Positions 18,535-29,070 of a DNA stretch of 64,000 nucleotides are shown here, one piece after another. How positions within the stretch are numbered: the first letter of the stretch is position 1; each line of letters begins with the position of its first letter. Origin of the DNA: Chondrus crispus (taxonomy: Eukaryota > Rhodophyta > Florideophyceae > Gigartinales > Gigartinaceae). Under the pieces are notes generated by a model. The model worked only from the letters and a program-made list of their open reading frames with translations. It was not told where the DNA came from and made no database searches. A program made the translations under genes and the position numbers. The stretch spans positions 1-64,000 of the forward strand of contig NW_005179114.1 in assembly GCF_000350225.1 (NCBI RefSeq), written 5' to 3'.

Positions 18535-19782
18535 CTATATACCTCCCAGCAAACCGTTTTCGTACGCCTCTACCCTTTCTGAGCGCCTGTCAAGAGGAAC
18601 AAGGGTTCCCTCCAAACGCCAATTCCAGTTCAAAATCATTGCGCATGACTGATAGCAGATGGGGTTAAGTTCATAGAACACTGGCCACTGCCCTAAAAAA
18701 ATTCTCCACTTATTCGAAATGGCCCCCACACCCCACTCGTTTGAGATACGTTGATGACGAATGTCCCTGTTCATGATGGATCGATATAGAAAATTGTTGT
18801 TTTCTCCGCCACGACTTGGAGTGACGAGAGGGCCTTCACCGATGAACCCCGTGTCACCCATGATCGTCTCGTCTTAACCAAAATAGTCACTCCTGTTACG
18901 AATTGGCGTGCTGTTGCCGAATAAAGAGCGATCATGCTCGGACTCCTTCTCACTGAAATCTAAATGAATATAAATTCCGAGGGGATCGACCCAAATTAGA
19001 GTACTGTAACAATGCGTGCGATGATGCCCATCATACGCAATGTCCTGTATCTGATTGTCCGCGGGTCGATTGCGTCTCTGCTTAGTGCCATCAACCAGAG
19101 CGAAACATTTATCGAAGCCATACAGCATTATCCCGAGCACTTTCTGCTCTTCGGAATCCGGCCACTCCACTCGTGCTTCAGGTACTTTCTTCAAACTTTT
19201 AAAGATTGCCATAGATACATGCTGTATGTATAGAGCCACTGTCCCATGTGAGATTCCAAACAAAGATCCCAATGTTCGCGTGCCAAGCGATCCTTCATTC
19301 CCTGCCCGAAGAAAGCGAAACCAGAAAAACAACGTCTCGTCTGGTTTCATCATACGCTTTCGTGGAACCCGCAATGCGTTTTCTTCCTCAGTTAGCTCCA
19401 TTCTGGCGTTCATTGGAGCTTTTATTTCGGACGCAGCAACGCAAAGGATACGCTCAAATTCATGTATTTGTACCCCGGTGGCCTTTTGGAAATCCACAGC
19501 ATTCTGACGTGTGTACATGTAGAAAGAGGAGGCATAAAAGGCGTGAGTGAGGCGCCGTCTGATGTAGGCTTTTTTGATGCCTGACTTCGCATTGCCCCGC
19601 CCTGGACCAGTGGCCGTCTGTGCGAGGGTTAGAACATCGTCTTGGTCGAAACGGTTCTTTTTGTGCCGCATAGATATGCGATGCTGTGCGAAAGCTGTCG
19701 CATGAAACACGTTGACGCAGGCAATTATGGCCTGCACAATGAGGTAGGGCAGATTCGCTGCTGGTGGAGGAGGAGGCGGCAT
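18535..19782 (-). pseudogene. PIF/Harbinger DDE transposase with premature TAA
   Basis: The start is ATG at 19782 (MPPPPPPAANLPYL). The frame shows a helix-turn-helix-like region (LGTRTLGSLFGISHGTVALYI), then the DDE_4 core: ALVDGTKQ (first Asp), a GHHRTHCYSTLIWVDPLG strand pair and FSEKESEHD (second Asp). A TAA at 18876-18874 breaks it. The same frame continues with MGDTGFIGEG and an NRDIRHQRISNEWGVG block carrying the last acid (Glu) and terminal helices, ending at 18535. One nonsense change is the only visible lesion, so the copy is young. Confidence 0.8.
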
Positions 19783-20190
19783 GGTTGGTATGGAGGATGG
19801 GAGGGAGAGAGGCAAGCCGGGAGTTAAGACAGGATGCGGTTTGGCTGTGCTTTCGATGGGAACAGATGCACGTAGATGTTAAAGATGGCTCCGGGCTGGG
19901 GGAAGGATTTCACGTTTATTTTCTACTTAAAGACCTCGCTTCCCGCGAAATCGTAAGGTATAAGCGGAGACGGGGCGTTGCTTATAGAAACTGTACAGTC
20001 CTAGCAGGGGGGGTGGTATGGTACACCATAACCCACAGCATAGTCTGTTAATTAAACAACCCTACTATACTATATACAGTATATACTATATACTATATAC
20101 TCCAAGCCCCCCGTCTATTGCTCTCAGGTACAAAGTTGTACGCTCATCAGTTTGTAGTACAAACTTTGTACTACCCTTCTCACAGGCTCA

Positions 20191-20436
20191 GGGCCATTCC
20201 ATTCATCGTGATTGGCAATCACGCAATCCCGCAATCACGTCAATAAATGGTGGCTGCTCCCTTGTGGTTGGTTGTTTATATTACGTTTCCTAAAAATTGG
20301 TCATGCTCATTAAAGAAATAAACAATCGACTTAAAATTAATCTTGTGCTCCAACTTGCAGAAAGACGTTAAATTAATGTCGTGATCGCGTGATTGCGTGA
20401 TTGCATGATTGCCAATCACGATGAATGGAATGGCCC
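20191..20436. mobile_element. 246-bp MITE with about 45-bp inverted repeats
   Basis: The arms begin GGGCCATTCCATTCATCGTG and match over about 45 bases with few differences. TCA occurs on both sides (20188-20190, 20437-20439), a plausible 3-bp target duplication. The interior is AT-rich and non-coding. Confidence 0.75.
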
Positions 20437-20559
20437 TCAATCTGTGACAAGGCTCAAATTGTGACACCAAAATTATAATGCCGCGCCGCATAGTTTCGCG
20501 CATATGATTTTGCTAAACTATTTCGCAACGAATTAAATATATTCGTTTGATGAAACATA

Positions 20560-20905
20560 CAGTGGTACCTTCTATATATCGCACCCCAGTGTGACAACGC
20601 TTCAAAGTGCGATATATCCGATAGTGCGATGTAGCAAATACTCTCGAAAAAGATACTGATTAGTTATGTTGAGGCAATGAGGTGGAACTGGGCAGAACTC
20701 CTCAGCCGCCGTCGCCATAAGCCAAAGTTGGAGGTACCCTTGGGTACTGTGCGGGTCGCTTGTACAGTACGGCCTCTACTAGGGGCTCCTAGAGCGACAC
20801 GTGTGTAATGTCATACACGTGGCTGATTTCGTGTCAAGCCCGAAACAGTGCGATATATCCGGTAATGCGCTATTCAAAAGTGCGATATAGAGCTACCCCC
20901 CCCTG
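20560..20905. mobile_element. 346-bp pogo/Tigger-type MITE
   Basis: The left end is CAGTGGTACC followed by TCTATATATCGCAC. The right end is its imperfect inverse (GTGCGATATAGAGCTACCCC ... CTG). TA flanks both ends (20558-20559, 20906-20907), the Tc1/pogo target duplication. The subterminal word GTGCGATATATCCG recurs. Confidence 0.75.
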
Positions 20906-20983
20906 TATTCACATGCTCTTACAAACGGTCAGTTTTCTGCTCATGCTTTTGCAGAGGTTTCCGTCGCTCCCAATAATGATTAT

Positions 20984-21397
20984 GTGTTGCGCAACATTCT
21001 GAGAAAGAATATATGCCTGTCAAAGAACCCCACACCTAAGAAATCTAATAGAAAATTCCTCGCAACAGGAAACGCAGCGACGGTTGGCAATTTGCAGTCC
21101 GTTCGTGTTCGTTTGGAGGGGCGGAATCCTCCAAAAGCGCCCGTACCCAACGTTTATCACATTCAGGAGTTTAATGTAGAGAATGATACTGCAAACAAAA
21201 AAAATATTGACTCTCAGAAACGTCTGAAAGCGCAGTCTGCGGTGTCGCCTCTCGAAGACATAGTTTGCGACGACTTGCCAATTTCGCAATGGCCAAGAGC
21301 CCGAAAACAGCGGATGCAGGTTGAGGAAGGCGAGTTGTTGAGGACCCGCAAGCACACGGCAGCGTCGGCTTTGTTGGTTCTCTCCCATTACAGATGA
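20984..21397 (+). pseudogene. open frame beheaded by the pogo-type MITE
   Basis: A 137-codon frame without its own ATG. It remains open upstream to the right end of the MITE, where a TAG within the MITE stops it. The product is basic and Ser/Lys-rich with no recognised domain. It may be the 3' part of a gene of the surrounding inverted-repeat element. Confidence 0.3.
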
Positions 21398-21646
21398 AGC
21401 GTGCAAGACATGAAATTTCTCGTCATCCCACTTTGACCCTGGCACACTTTGGAGACCAATTCTCCCGTCCAAATAAAGGCAATTTTCTTCGAATACGCAC
21501 TGCATTCGCATATTTATCATAACTTCTTATGCGTCCCACATTGAGCCAGTGAGAAGGGTACTGTACAAACTGATGAGAGTAAATTGTCTTCAAGGATTGC
21601 GCCTAGTCAGAATATTCCAATACATTCGTTCATAAGATATTGCGCA

Positions 21647-22717
21647 CTATACAAGGTCAATCTTGCGTCTTGTGTACCAAACTAGGTCAGCGATATCCAC
21701 CTCAGGACGAGAAATGTTAGGCATGGAATGCCCTTCGTTTGAGGTCCATGCCACCGGACGCGGAACTACCGTGTACGGTCTTTCCGCGCTTCGTCGTTCA
21801 ATGCGATTTGGAAACCCATACCGTCCCTCGACATGACCAGAGCCAATAAGCGCAACCATTCTCGTGCCTGGGCGGTCTTTGAGCGACATCGCGACAGATT
21901 GGCTCATCCATTCTTCCCAAAGCACTTGAGCCTCGTAGTATCGATCAAGAAGAGCCTGATCTGGGTTTGCACCGATGTGGGAGCTATCAACGCCTATTAG
22001 TTGCATGAAATGACGGTAATGTTCCTTGTTTCCAACATCCATGTTATCAGGTAAGAACTGCTTCAAGCCTTCTGGTAGGCCTTCCAAGCCGTAATTGCTC
22101 ACCTGCTTCACAAATTGAACTGGGAGGTTGAGCCCTACCATCGGAATCTGATTGTCTCTGCAATACTCAAAAATTGGCGTGTACAGCTTCGGGTCGAAGC
22201 CCCAAGTCTCTGCCCATCTTGTTTTCTGCAGGAGCTCACCCGTTGATATTTTCCCCTCTATAAAGGCGTCTAGATACATGTTGTGCATTCTATAGAATTG
22301 CTCGAACCCAACCGTGAGCGGCATGGCATCCGGAAGGCGAGCGGCACCATCGATGACTGCAAGCTGGGCCGCATGCGTACAGACGTTGTCGTGAATTTCG
22401 CCTGCTACGATGCAGCGATTGAAAGATAGTCCAACGTCTCGTCTTAGAAGCGCTGCCAGGGCCGAAGCGGGAACGAAAGACCCACTGCGCGAATCATACA
22501 ATCGATCCCACGGGCTTCGCGGGCGAGTCTCTGCTGCCAAGGCCCGCTCGGAGGCGGTTGCTAGAGAGGCTAGTGGGGCGACTGCAAAGGCCTGAAGCAG
22601 TTCCCGTCGCGTCGGAGATACTGGTCCGTCGGCAGCACACACAGTGTTGTTTCGTCGGTGAAAGGGTCTCCGCTTTCTCAACGGCCGAAGAGCTGGAGAG
22701 ACAAATCCGACTGCCAT
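21647..22717 (-). CDS. ChaN/Tiki-superfamily protein, probably thylakoid-lumenal
   Basis: 356 aa from ATG 22717 to the stop at 21647. The N-terminus is bipartite: a basic transit-like segment (1-30) followed by a twin-arginine leader, with RR at 37-38, a hydrophobic LLQAFAVAPLASLATA core and an Ala-x-Ala cleavage site near 60-62. This points to Tat-dependent import into the thylakoid lumen. The mature part begins with the family's GEIHD motif (106-110) and the paired His115 and Gln118, the metal/haem-site pattern of ChaN-like and Tiki proteins. It ends with an IGSGHVEGRYG strand (cf. GxxH) that supplies another conserved His. Bacterial ChaN binds haem; the algal substrate is unknown. The gene is single-exon. 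Confidence 0.85.
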   Translation of the reverse strand: MAVGFVSPALRPLRKRRPFHRRNNTVCAADGPVSPTRRELLQAFAVAPLASLATASERALAAETRPRSPWDRLYDSRSGSFVPASALAALLRRDVGLSFNRCIVAGEIHDNVCTHAAQLAVIDGAARLPDAMPLTVGFEQFYRMHNMYLDAFIEGKISTGELLQKTRWAETWGFDPKLYTPIFEYCRDNQIPMVGLNLPVQFVKQVSNYGLEGLPEGLKQFLPDNMDVGNKEHYRHFMQLIGVDSSHIGANPDQALLDRYYEAQVLWEEWMSQSVAMSLKDRPGTRMVALIGSGHVEGRYGFPNRIERRSAERPYTVVPRPVAWTSNEGHSMPNISRPEVDIADLVWYTRRKIDLV

Positions 22718-24576
22718 GGTTTCTTCAATTGCTCACAGTTCAGCAGATGCTAGCCCTGCCGGTACGATGTGGGGCAAACGAATATTGGTGTTGGGTCGAA
22801 AGCGGTGGGGCGGTTGAGCGATGGTGGCGGGTTTTGTAGAAAGAGTGACTTGCATTGCGAAGGATTTGTACCAATGCCCGTTCCCCGGCGTTTTCAGCCA
22901 GTGATTTGGTGTACCTTTTTGCAAATATCCAATCAGCCCTTTCCACATGTGACAAATGGATCCATATTGCTCCTAAACCGACGCCATTTGTGCCACCTTC
23001 AATGAAAATAACGTTTTAGGCCCCTGGAAGCTTTGATGTTACCCTTGGGTACTGTGCGTGAAGACTCCCTCGTACCAAAATATCTCCGACTTTTCCGCCA
23101 CCCTCACACGTGGCGTGCCCTACTTCCCTACGAGGTTGAAACGGCGTTTTGCTGCCTCTTTTCGTGCGGGGACAAGAAGGGAGGCGGGTGACTGGAGCAC
23201 GACAACGGCCGGCTTCGATGCATCCGAGTGAAAAACACTGAGTCAACGTTGGCGACCGAAACCCAGTCAATGCATTCCGTGATGCGAAAATACTGAAAAG
23301 GCCACGTGGTTTTCAACGTGAGTTCGCAGTTGTCTCAATCCATCGGCACTACATTTGGAACCGCCAACTCCCGTCTCTCCCAGCGTCTTAGCTACGCCAT
23401 ATGGCCCAGAATTTGCATCTGCGGCCCTCGCCCGTGTGCCTCATCACGGCTCGGCCCTATCATGCCCCACCCAAGTGTGAGTCCTTGACGCCCGTCCTGT
23501 GATTTAGCATCGGCCCCCTTGAAAGCTAGATACATAAACACACAATGTCGCAATCGTTGAGAGGACAAACAGTTCCACCCCTTTGTGATCCAGGTTGGGT
23601 CCTACTCGCGCCCGGGGCAGGCGCGCCTTGAGTTTCTGTTCATAACCAAGTCAAAAGCCCCACGCGAGCACCTGCTACCGGAAGCTATTCTAGGGAGACT
23701 GCAGTTGATGCCACATGTGGCCGTCACACTACCGTGTTCGTACTAAAGAGCCAAAACAGATTCTGCCCTGCTCGGTATCTGCAGATTGCGCGACTGTGTA
23801 GACATCGAAGACCATGACTCCTGTGCATACGGTTTGTAGTCCCTTGACATGACGTGCCGCATCCTTGCACATTCGTAATGATTGTCGTCACAGTAGCTAA
23901 TATTAATATAATAACAATAATAATAACCAGTCAATCTTATTATGGAGGAACCTTTCTCGAATGACGCACGCAGTCGCATTCTTGAGTGTCCAATTCGTGC
24001 TTTTGCCTGTGTCGCAGTCCTGGCCGTTCCCTAAACTTCACTCTGCCCCCCCTTCCGTTCCTCCGCCCAGAAAACCTTCGTTCCTTTACTTCGCTTTAAG
24101 GATTCATTCGGAAGAAAAAAGCTGTATCAAGTTGTTTAGAGCGCTGTTTAGAGCGCATATAAGTTTTGGGACATACCGATTAAGTCTGTGACGTGGATAT
24201 CGTTTATTTTGATTATTTAGACGAAGTTTTTGTGAAGTCTCAATTCGCGTTACTGCATGCTTCTATTCAGTGCAAGAATATGCGCTAGTTTTTGGTCCGC
24301 ATTTTTGTAGCAGTGCTCAAAGTGTTCCAGAGCCCGGGTTGCACTGTACAGTGCTGTAGTCGAGCACAGCCCAACACTGGGCCGGTCTTAACAGAGCACG
24401 TTCTTGCCTGATTATCCATCATCGTTCCTGTGCATGTATCTGCCTGCGACAAAGCTTACTGCATGGTTACGTCTGCGACGTACTCCGGTTGACATATGCG
24501 TTCCCGGTTTCTGATGTAAAGAGTTCGCCGTAACTGAAAACCATTATTCGTCGCATTCCTTTACTCACCCTGCACT
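22718..24576. other. intergenic region, divergent promoters
   Basis: Separates the divergent ChaN-like and P-loop genes. The 19-base word TACCCTTGGGTACTGTGCG at 23040-23058 is shared with 20735-20753. Around 23885-23945 there is an AT-rich TAATAATA stretch. No gene is supported. Confidence 0.5.
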
Positions 24577-25467
24577 ATGATGGATCCATGTAGCGCTCGC
24601 ATCGCTTTTCAGTCTTCGCTCTCGGCGATTCCTTCAAGATCTCTTGGTCAACAATCCACCTCATCAACTTCTACAAGAAGTCTCAAGGTCACCCTCTTTT
24701 CTGCTCGTCGAGCTCTTAAAGGAGCTCCGGTCAATTCGGCGTTTAGAAGACGAGAAGCAACGAATGTGCGTCCGGTTTGTTGCGCCACAATCTCCGGGCA
24801 TGTCAAATCCGCAGAGGAATTCGATGCGCGTATAGCGGGGTCTTCCCTTGCATTATGCTTCGTGGGAATGTCAAACTGCGGCAAATCGCATTGGTCATTA
24901 CAACTGGGACGAAACCGCGATTTTCACATTGTCTCTGTGGATGAAGAGATCGAGCGCGCAATCAAGCCGGAACTGACAGCATTAGGCCACTCTGGGATTG
25001 AGGGTCTGGCGGAATGGATGGGATTCCCTTCGGATAACCGCTTCGAAGCCAACCAAGCCCGCTACCTTGGATACGAAGAAAGCATTACGTCTGCGGCAAG
25101 TCCTGTGACTGGGAGGAACACGGTCCTTGACACGACGGGGAGCGTCATCTATTTGAGCGAAGCAACCTTGGACCGCATTCGAAACGATTACCTTATCGTA
25201 CACCTTGAGGCTAGTGATGACATGCTGGAAGTCATGACCAACAGCTACTTCGAAACGCCAAAGCCAGTGGTATGGGGTGACGCTTACAGACCGGTTGGGG
25301 GTGAAACCCCAAACGAGTCGCTGCGGAGGTGCTATCCGAATTTGCTTAGAGAGAGACGGAAGAAGTACGCTTCTATCAGTGATGTGACTATTCCTGCTTC
25401 AGTTTCTTTGTCGCGCGACCTGGGGCTGGACAAATTTCTAGAGCTAGTCAAGAGTAAAATCGCTTGA
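24577..25467 (+). CDS. plastid-targeted shikimate-kinase-like P-loop protein
   Basis: 296 aa from ATG 24577. Residues 1-70 form a Ser/Arg-rich transit peptide. A P-loop GMSNCGKS at 97-104 follows, then a SVDEEIERAI segment in the place of the substrate-binding D-x-D of shikimate kinases, and an LDTTGSVIYL strand corresponding to Walker B. Two Arg-rich helices near the C-terminus (RRCYPNLLRERRKKYA) resemble the LID/adenine-binding part of the fold. Shikimate kinase phosphorylates shikimate in plastid aromatic-amino-acid synthesis. The atypical P-loop (NC before GKS) and modified D-x-D make a divergent shikimate-kinase-like protein, or another small-molecule kinase, equally possible. Confidence 0.7.
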   Translation: MMDPCSARIAFQSSLSAIPSRSLGQQSTSSTSTRSLKVTLFSARRALKGAPVNSAFRRREATNVRPVCCATISGHVKSAEEFDARIAGSSLALCFVGMSNCGKSHWSLQLGRNRDFHIVSVDEEIERAIKPELTALGHSGIEGLAEWMGFPSDNRFEANQARYLGYEESITSAASPVTGRNTVLDTTGSVIYLSEATLDRIRNDYLIVHLEASDDMLEVMTNSYFETPKPVVWGDAYRPVGGETPNESLRRCYPNLLRERRKKYASISDVTIPASVSLSRDLGLDKFLELVKSKIA

Positions 25468-26429
25468 CGGAATCTGGACGTTGCACTGCACATCAATTCT
25501 GCTCCTTTGTGAAGACATAAAAACCGTCCATCAAGGAGCGATGTGGATGCTGATCGCCCTTCTCATATCTTGGCGTTTCGGGTAAAGTTTTGCAAAGAGA
25601 CTTTCACGCCCCATCCAACTGTAAGCACTCTTCATCTACATGAAAATCGTTTCCGCACATGTGCGACCGTGGGTCGGTGAAAGACTTGTTTCGGTTGGGA
25701 AAATCGTTTTGAACATGATGGACAAAAGGAAGTCTAACGTTGAGTGCCCGGACGAAAGTATAGTTCAGGACGGACGTCTTAAATTTGAAGCTAGAACTCA
25801 GAAAGTAAACTGAAAGAGGGAAAAGAAAGGCGTAGGAATGGAGGCGAAAAGGCTAGCCTGCGAAGGACTGAGTCGATGAATCTACTTCATTCTTGTGCCA
25901 CTCGGCCGCGACATGTACAGCTCCACATCGGCATTTTGTCGTATCATACAGCAGAATCCCTAAAACTTCAAGATCAACAAATGTGGCTGCCGACATGTAG
26001 GCCTGATGCTACCCTTTCAAACTAGCTGGGGTGTCAACAGGTATTATCACCTGTTGATGTCAACAGGTGATAATAACTGGGGTGTCAACACCCCAGTTAG
26101 TTTGTTGATGTCAACAACCGACTGCAGTACGACCACCTGTTGACAACCCTTGCTCACCATAATTCGTATTGGAACGTTATTACTAAAAATTAATCACATA
26201 AATTAATCTTGTGAGGTTTTTTAATCAAGTAGATGGCGCCGGCGTAACGTCAGCGCAGTGTAGCAATGAGGGCAACTGCGCTTGCCTTGAGAATATTCCG
26301 ACGACACAAAGTGTCCCATTTCACGCCGGCGGCTCCTCACCGGGCTTGTTCCGGAGCACTCGGTAACGCTTGTAATAAAGACGCTTGCATGCTTCTCTAA
26401 TTCCTTGACATATTACGAATTCATATGCC
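25468..26429. other. intergenic region with hairpin cluster
   Basis: No gene. Three consecutive foldbacks occupy 26042-26117. The remainder is unremarkable. Confidence 0.5.
26042..26117. repeat. three consecutive short-loop hairpins
   Basis: Arms are TATTATCACCTGTTGA with TG loop (26042-26075), AACTGGGGTG with TCAA loop (26075-26098) and TTGTTGA with TG loop (26102-26117). The words GGGGTGTCAACA and TTGATGTCAACA recur around them, suggesting serial snap-back copying of one seed. Confidence 0.9.
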
Positions 26430-29070
26430 ATGACAGGCAGGCGCGGCCTTTCTTTGAAGGAGCGAAAAGCTGTATCAGCTTTGACAGATGCATTGCGCAC
26501 GGGAAGGTTTGTTTTATCTGCGCAGCATTTTCAAGTGTCGTTGCCCCGTCTCTTCATCCAATAATGACCACCTGACCATATTGTATCGTCCTCATGTTGA
26601 CAGCTTGCGCCGCACAGACTTGCACGGGGCTACAGAGTTGCTATCAAGGACACTCCCAGATGCTTCCCGCCTCAATCAACATGCACTTCGTTTCCTTGCC
26701 AAGAACGCAATGAAACAAGCTTGCAAGGCAGTACCGCCGTCACCTGAGGAGGGCTTGAATGGTAGTGACGATTTACGGGAAGGGGGACCTAGGCCAGCCG
26801 AACTTGGACAGACCCCCAAGTCAGGTTTCCAAGCTGCCAATTCAAACGACTTGCTTCCGTCTGTTCGTCCGAGAACCCCGCAGAATCCTGCTTCAGCCGT
26901 GCGGAAGCGTCGTCGCTTGGCGAGAATGGCAAGCGGAGACGGTATAGACGCCCCAGCCCAATCGTTTCTGGTACCTAGGCCAGCTGAGCGTCTGGATGAC
27001 GTCGGCGGGATCTCAAGTATTCTTGAGAATATCTGCGAGCTGATAGAGTGGCCCCTGATTCATAGCAATGTATATGAACATTTGGGTGTCGACCCACCGA
27101 GAGGGATTCTTCTTCATGGACCGCCAGGATGTGGGAAGACACTGTTGGCACACGCCATTGCTGGTGACTTTGGAGTGTCCTTTCTTAAGGTTTCAGGCCC
27201 GGAAATTGTCTCCGGCATGTCTGGAGAGAGTGAGCGCAAGCTGCGCAATATCTTTTCCGAGGCTGTTCGTCTTTCTCCAAGCATCATTTTTGTTGACGAA
27301 GTCGACGCCATTGCGTCGCGAAGGGAAGGAGCAAGTAAGGAAATGGAGAGGAGAATCGTCTCACAGCTGCTCACATGTATAGACAACCTGGCCACGCGCT
27401 CAGCAATGCGCAAACCTGCGGGGCCTGAAAACAGAGAACCTGATTCCCGCAGCACTGACGGTAACGACCGGGATCAACGCCTTGATGCGACAGAACATAC
27501 AGAAGATGTGTCTGCAGACGACGCCATTGATTCATCTTCTGAGAAGTGTCCACCAGTGATTGTTATTGCTGCTACAAACCGACCTGAATCTCTTGAGCCT
27601 GCGCTTCGAAGGGCTGGGCGTTTTGATAGAGAAATCGAACTTGGGGCACCAGATGAGGAAGCACGGGTAGCGATTTTGTCCAAACTATGCCGGCACTTGA
27701 AGCTTGGCGCCGATTTCGACGCTGCACTTTTAGCAAAGAAAAGTGCAGGATACGTTGGTGCGGATTTGCATCTCTTAGCGAAGGAGGCAGGCCTAGCATG
27801 CATCAGGCGAATTGCGCAGAAGCGTCGCTTGGGACACGAACATCGAGATGTATCAATAGGCGAAGACAAAAAAGGGATGCTGGAAACTGCTTTTAGCAAC
27901 GGGAATCTCGTTGATGAAGAAGAAGAGATGCTCCTCCAGCAAAGGAACGAGACTGTGGATGAACAAATGAACGACGTCTCTTCTCGAACTAGTGAGGAAC
28001 CTTGCACCAGAAATGCAGCCGCTGCGGCGGCAATTCTGGAAAGAGTACAGCGTCAGGAGCAGGAGCTTTTTGGGAAGCGCAAATTCACCTCGAGTGATCT
28101 TGAAGGGTGCGCAATAGAAATGTGTGATTTCGCGAAGGCTCTGAACACAATTCAACCCTCAGCTCTGCGTGAAGGGTTTGCCACTCGACCAGATGTATCT
28201 TGGGACAACGTGGGCTCTCTCGAAGCGGTTAGGGAAGAAATGATGATGGCCGTTGTTGAGCCAATCCGACGACCTGAAATGTTCACAAGTCTGGGTCTGA
28301 ACGCACCTTCTGGAGTACTTCTGTACGGACCTCCAGGTTGTGGAAAAACGCTCTTGGCACGTGCAGTGGCGGCAGAGAGCGGAGCGAACTTCATCTCTGT
28401 CAAGGGGCCCGAGTTGCTGAGCAAATACGTGGGGGACAGTGAACTTGCAGTACGCAAGGTGTTTGCTAGAGCTCGATCAAGTTCCCCTTGCGTTATATTT
28501 TTCGATGAGTTGGACGCACTCGCACCGCGGCGCGGTGGTAAAGGAGGGGAGTCAGGGGCATCTGAACGGGTTGTTAACATGCTACTTACGGAGATGGACG
28601 GCTTCTCAGAACGGAAGCAAGTGTTTCTGGTTGCGGCTACAAATCGCCCGGACATTATCGACCCGGCTATGCTGCGGCCTGGACGTCTAGACAAGCTAGT
28701 ATACGTGCCCTTGCCAGACCAGAGGGGACGGGCAAGTATACTGAAAACTTTAATAAGAAATGTGAAGATAGCGGAGGACGTAGACACGGAGGCAGTTTCT
28801 GCCAGCCCGAAATGTGAAGGGTTCTCCGGCGCTGATTTGCAGTCCGTAATTCGAACGGCAGGGGAACGAGCATTGCGGGAACGTTTGAAAGATGAAGAGA
28901 TTGATGGGATAGGAACGGGACTGTTCATAAGAAGGAAACATTTCGACCAAGCCCTAGAGCTTGTGCTTCCTTCAGTTTCACCGAGGGATGCTAAGTTGTA
29001 CCGAAATATGGAAAACTGGCTCCGGAAAACGAGAGGGCATCTATCGAAAGAAGGGGACCAACAACCATGA
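26430..29070 (+). CDS. NVL: NVL/RIX7-type tandem AAA ATPase (60S ribosome biogenesis)
   Basis: I model join(26430-26506, 26604-29070), 847 aa. ATG 26430 (gccATGa) opens a short exon encoding MTGRRGLSLKERKAVSAL..., ending AG|GTTTGT in phase 2. A 97-nt intron ends TTGACAG, and exon 2 reads on in frame. Without the intron the frame would have to start at 26488 with sequence unlike the family. D1 (from about 165) has Walker A GPPGCGKT near 198 and the NVL-specific SGESERKLR and EMERRIVSQLL blocks, with a 45-residue acidic insert before sensor 1. D2 has Walker A near 601, YVGDSELAVRKVF, FFDELDALAPRR and an arginine-finger region RPGRLDK. NVL/Rix7 uses ATP to strip factors from pre-60S particles in the nucleolus. 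No mutation in the nucleotide-binding motifs. Confidence 0.93.
26507..26603 (+). other. predicted 97-nt spliceosomal intron in NVL
   Basis: GT at 26507, CAG at 26601-26603, phase 2; joining gives an AGC codon in frame with the AAA protein. It contains in-frame stops relative to exon 1 (TAATAATGA near 26561). Confidence 0.75.

Larger units (their letters stand above)
16976..20084. mobile_element. PIF/Harbinger DNA transposon with two convergent genes
   Basis: Imperfect inverted repeats at 16976-17026 and 20047-20084 share GGGTYKTTTAATTAA inward of an AT-only stretch containing CTATACTATATACAGTATAT. Between them are two tail-to-tail genes, an accessory protein (plus) and a DDE_4 transposase (minus), the two-gene organisation usual for PIF/Harbinger. 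The transposase has one premature stop. Precise outer ends and target duplication are obscured by the TATAGTATA-rich termini. Confidence 0.75.
20143..21577. mobile_element. 1.4-kb inverted-repeat element hosting two nested MITEs
   Basis: CTCATCAGTTTGTA at 20143-20156 is matched by its reverse complement at 21564-21577. Further inward the arms continue to match (ACCCTTCTCACNGGCTCA), interrupted on the left by a small local duplication. Inside lie a 246-bp MITE, a 346-bp pogo-type MITE and an open frame (20984-21397). No target duplication was identified. Confidence 0.5.

Noticed and set aside
28152..28928. 258-codon minus-strand frame over NVL domain D2
   Set aside because: Antisense shadow of a highly conserved AAA domain.
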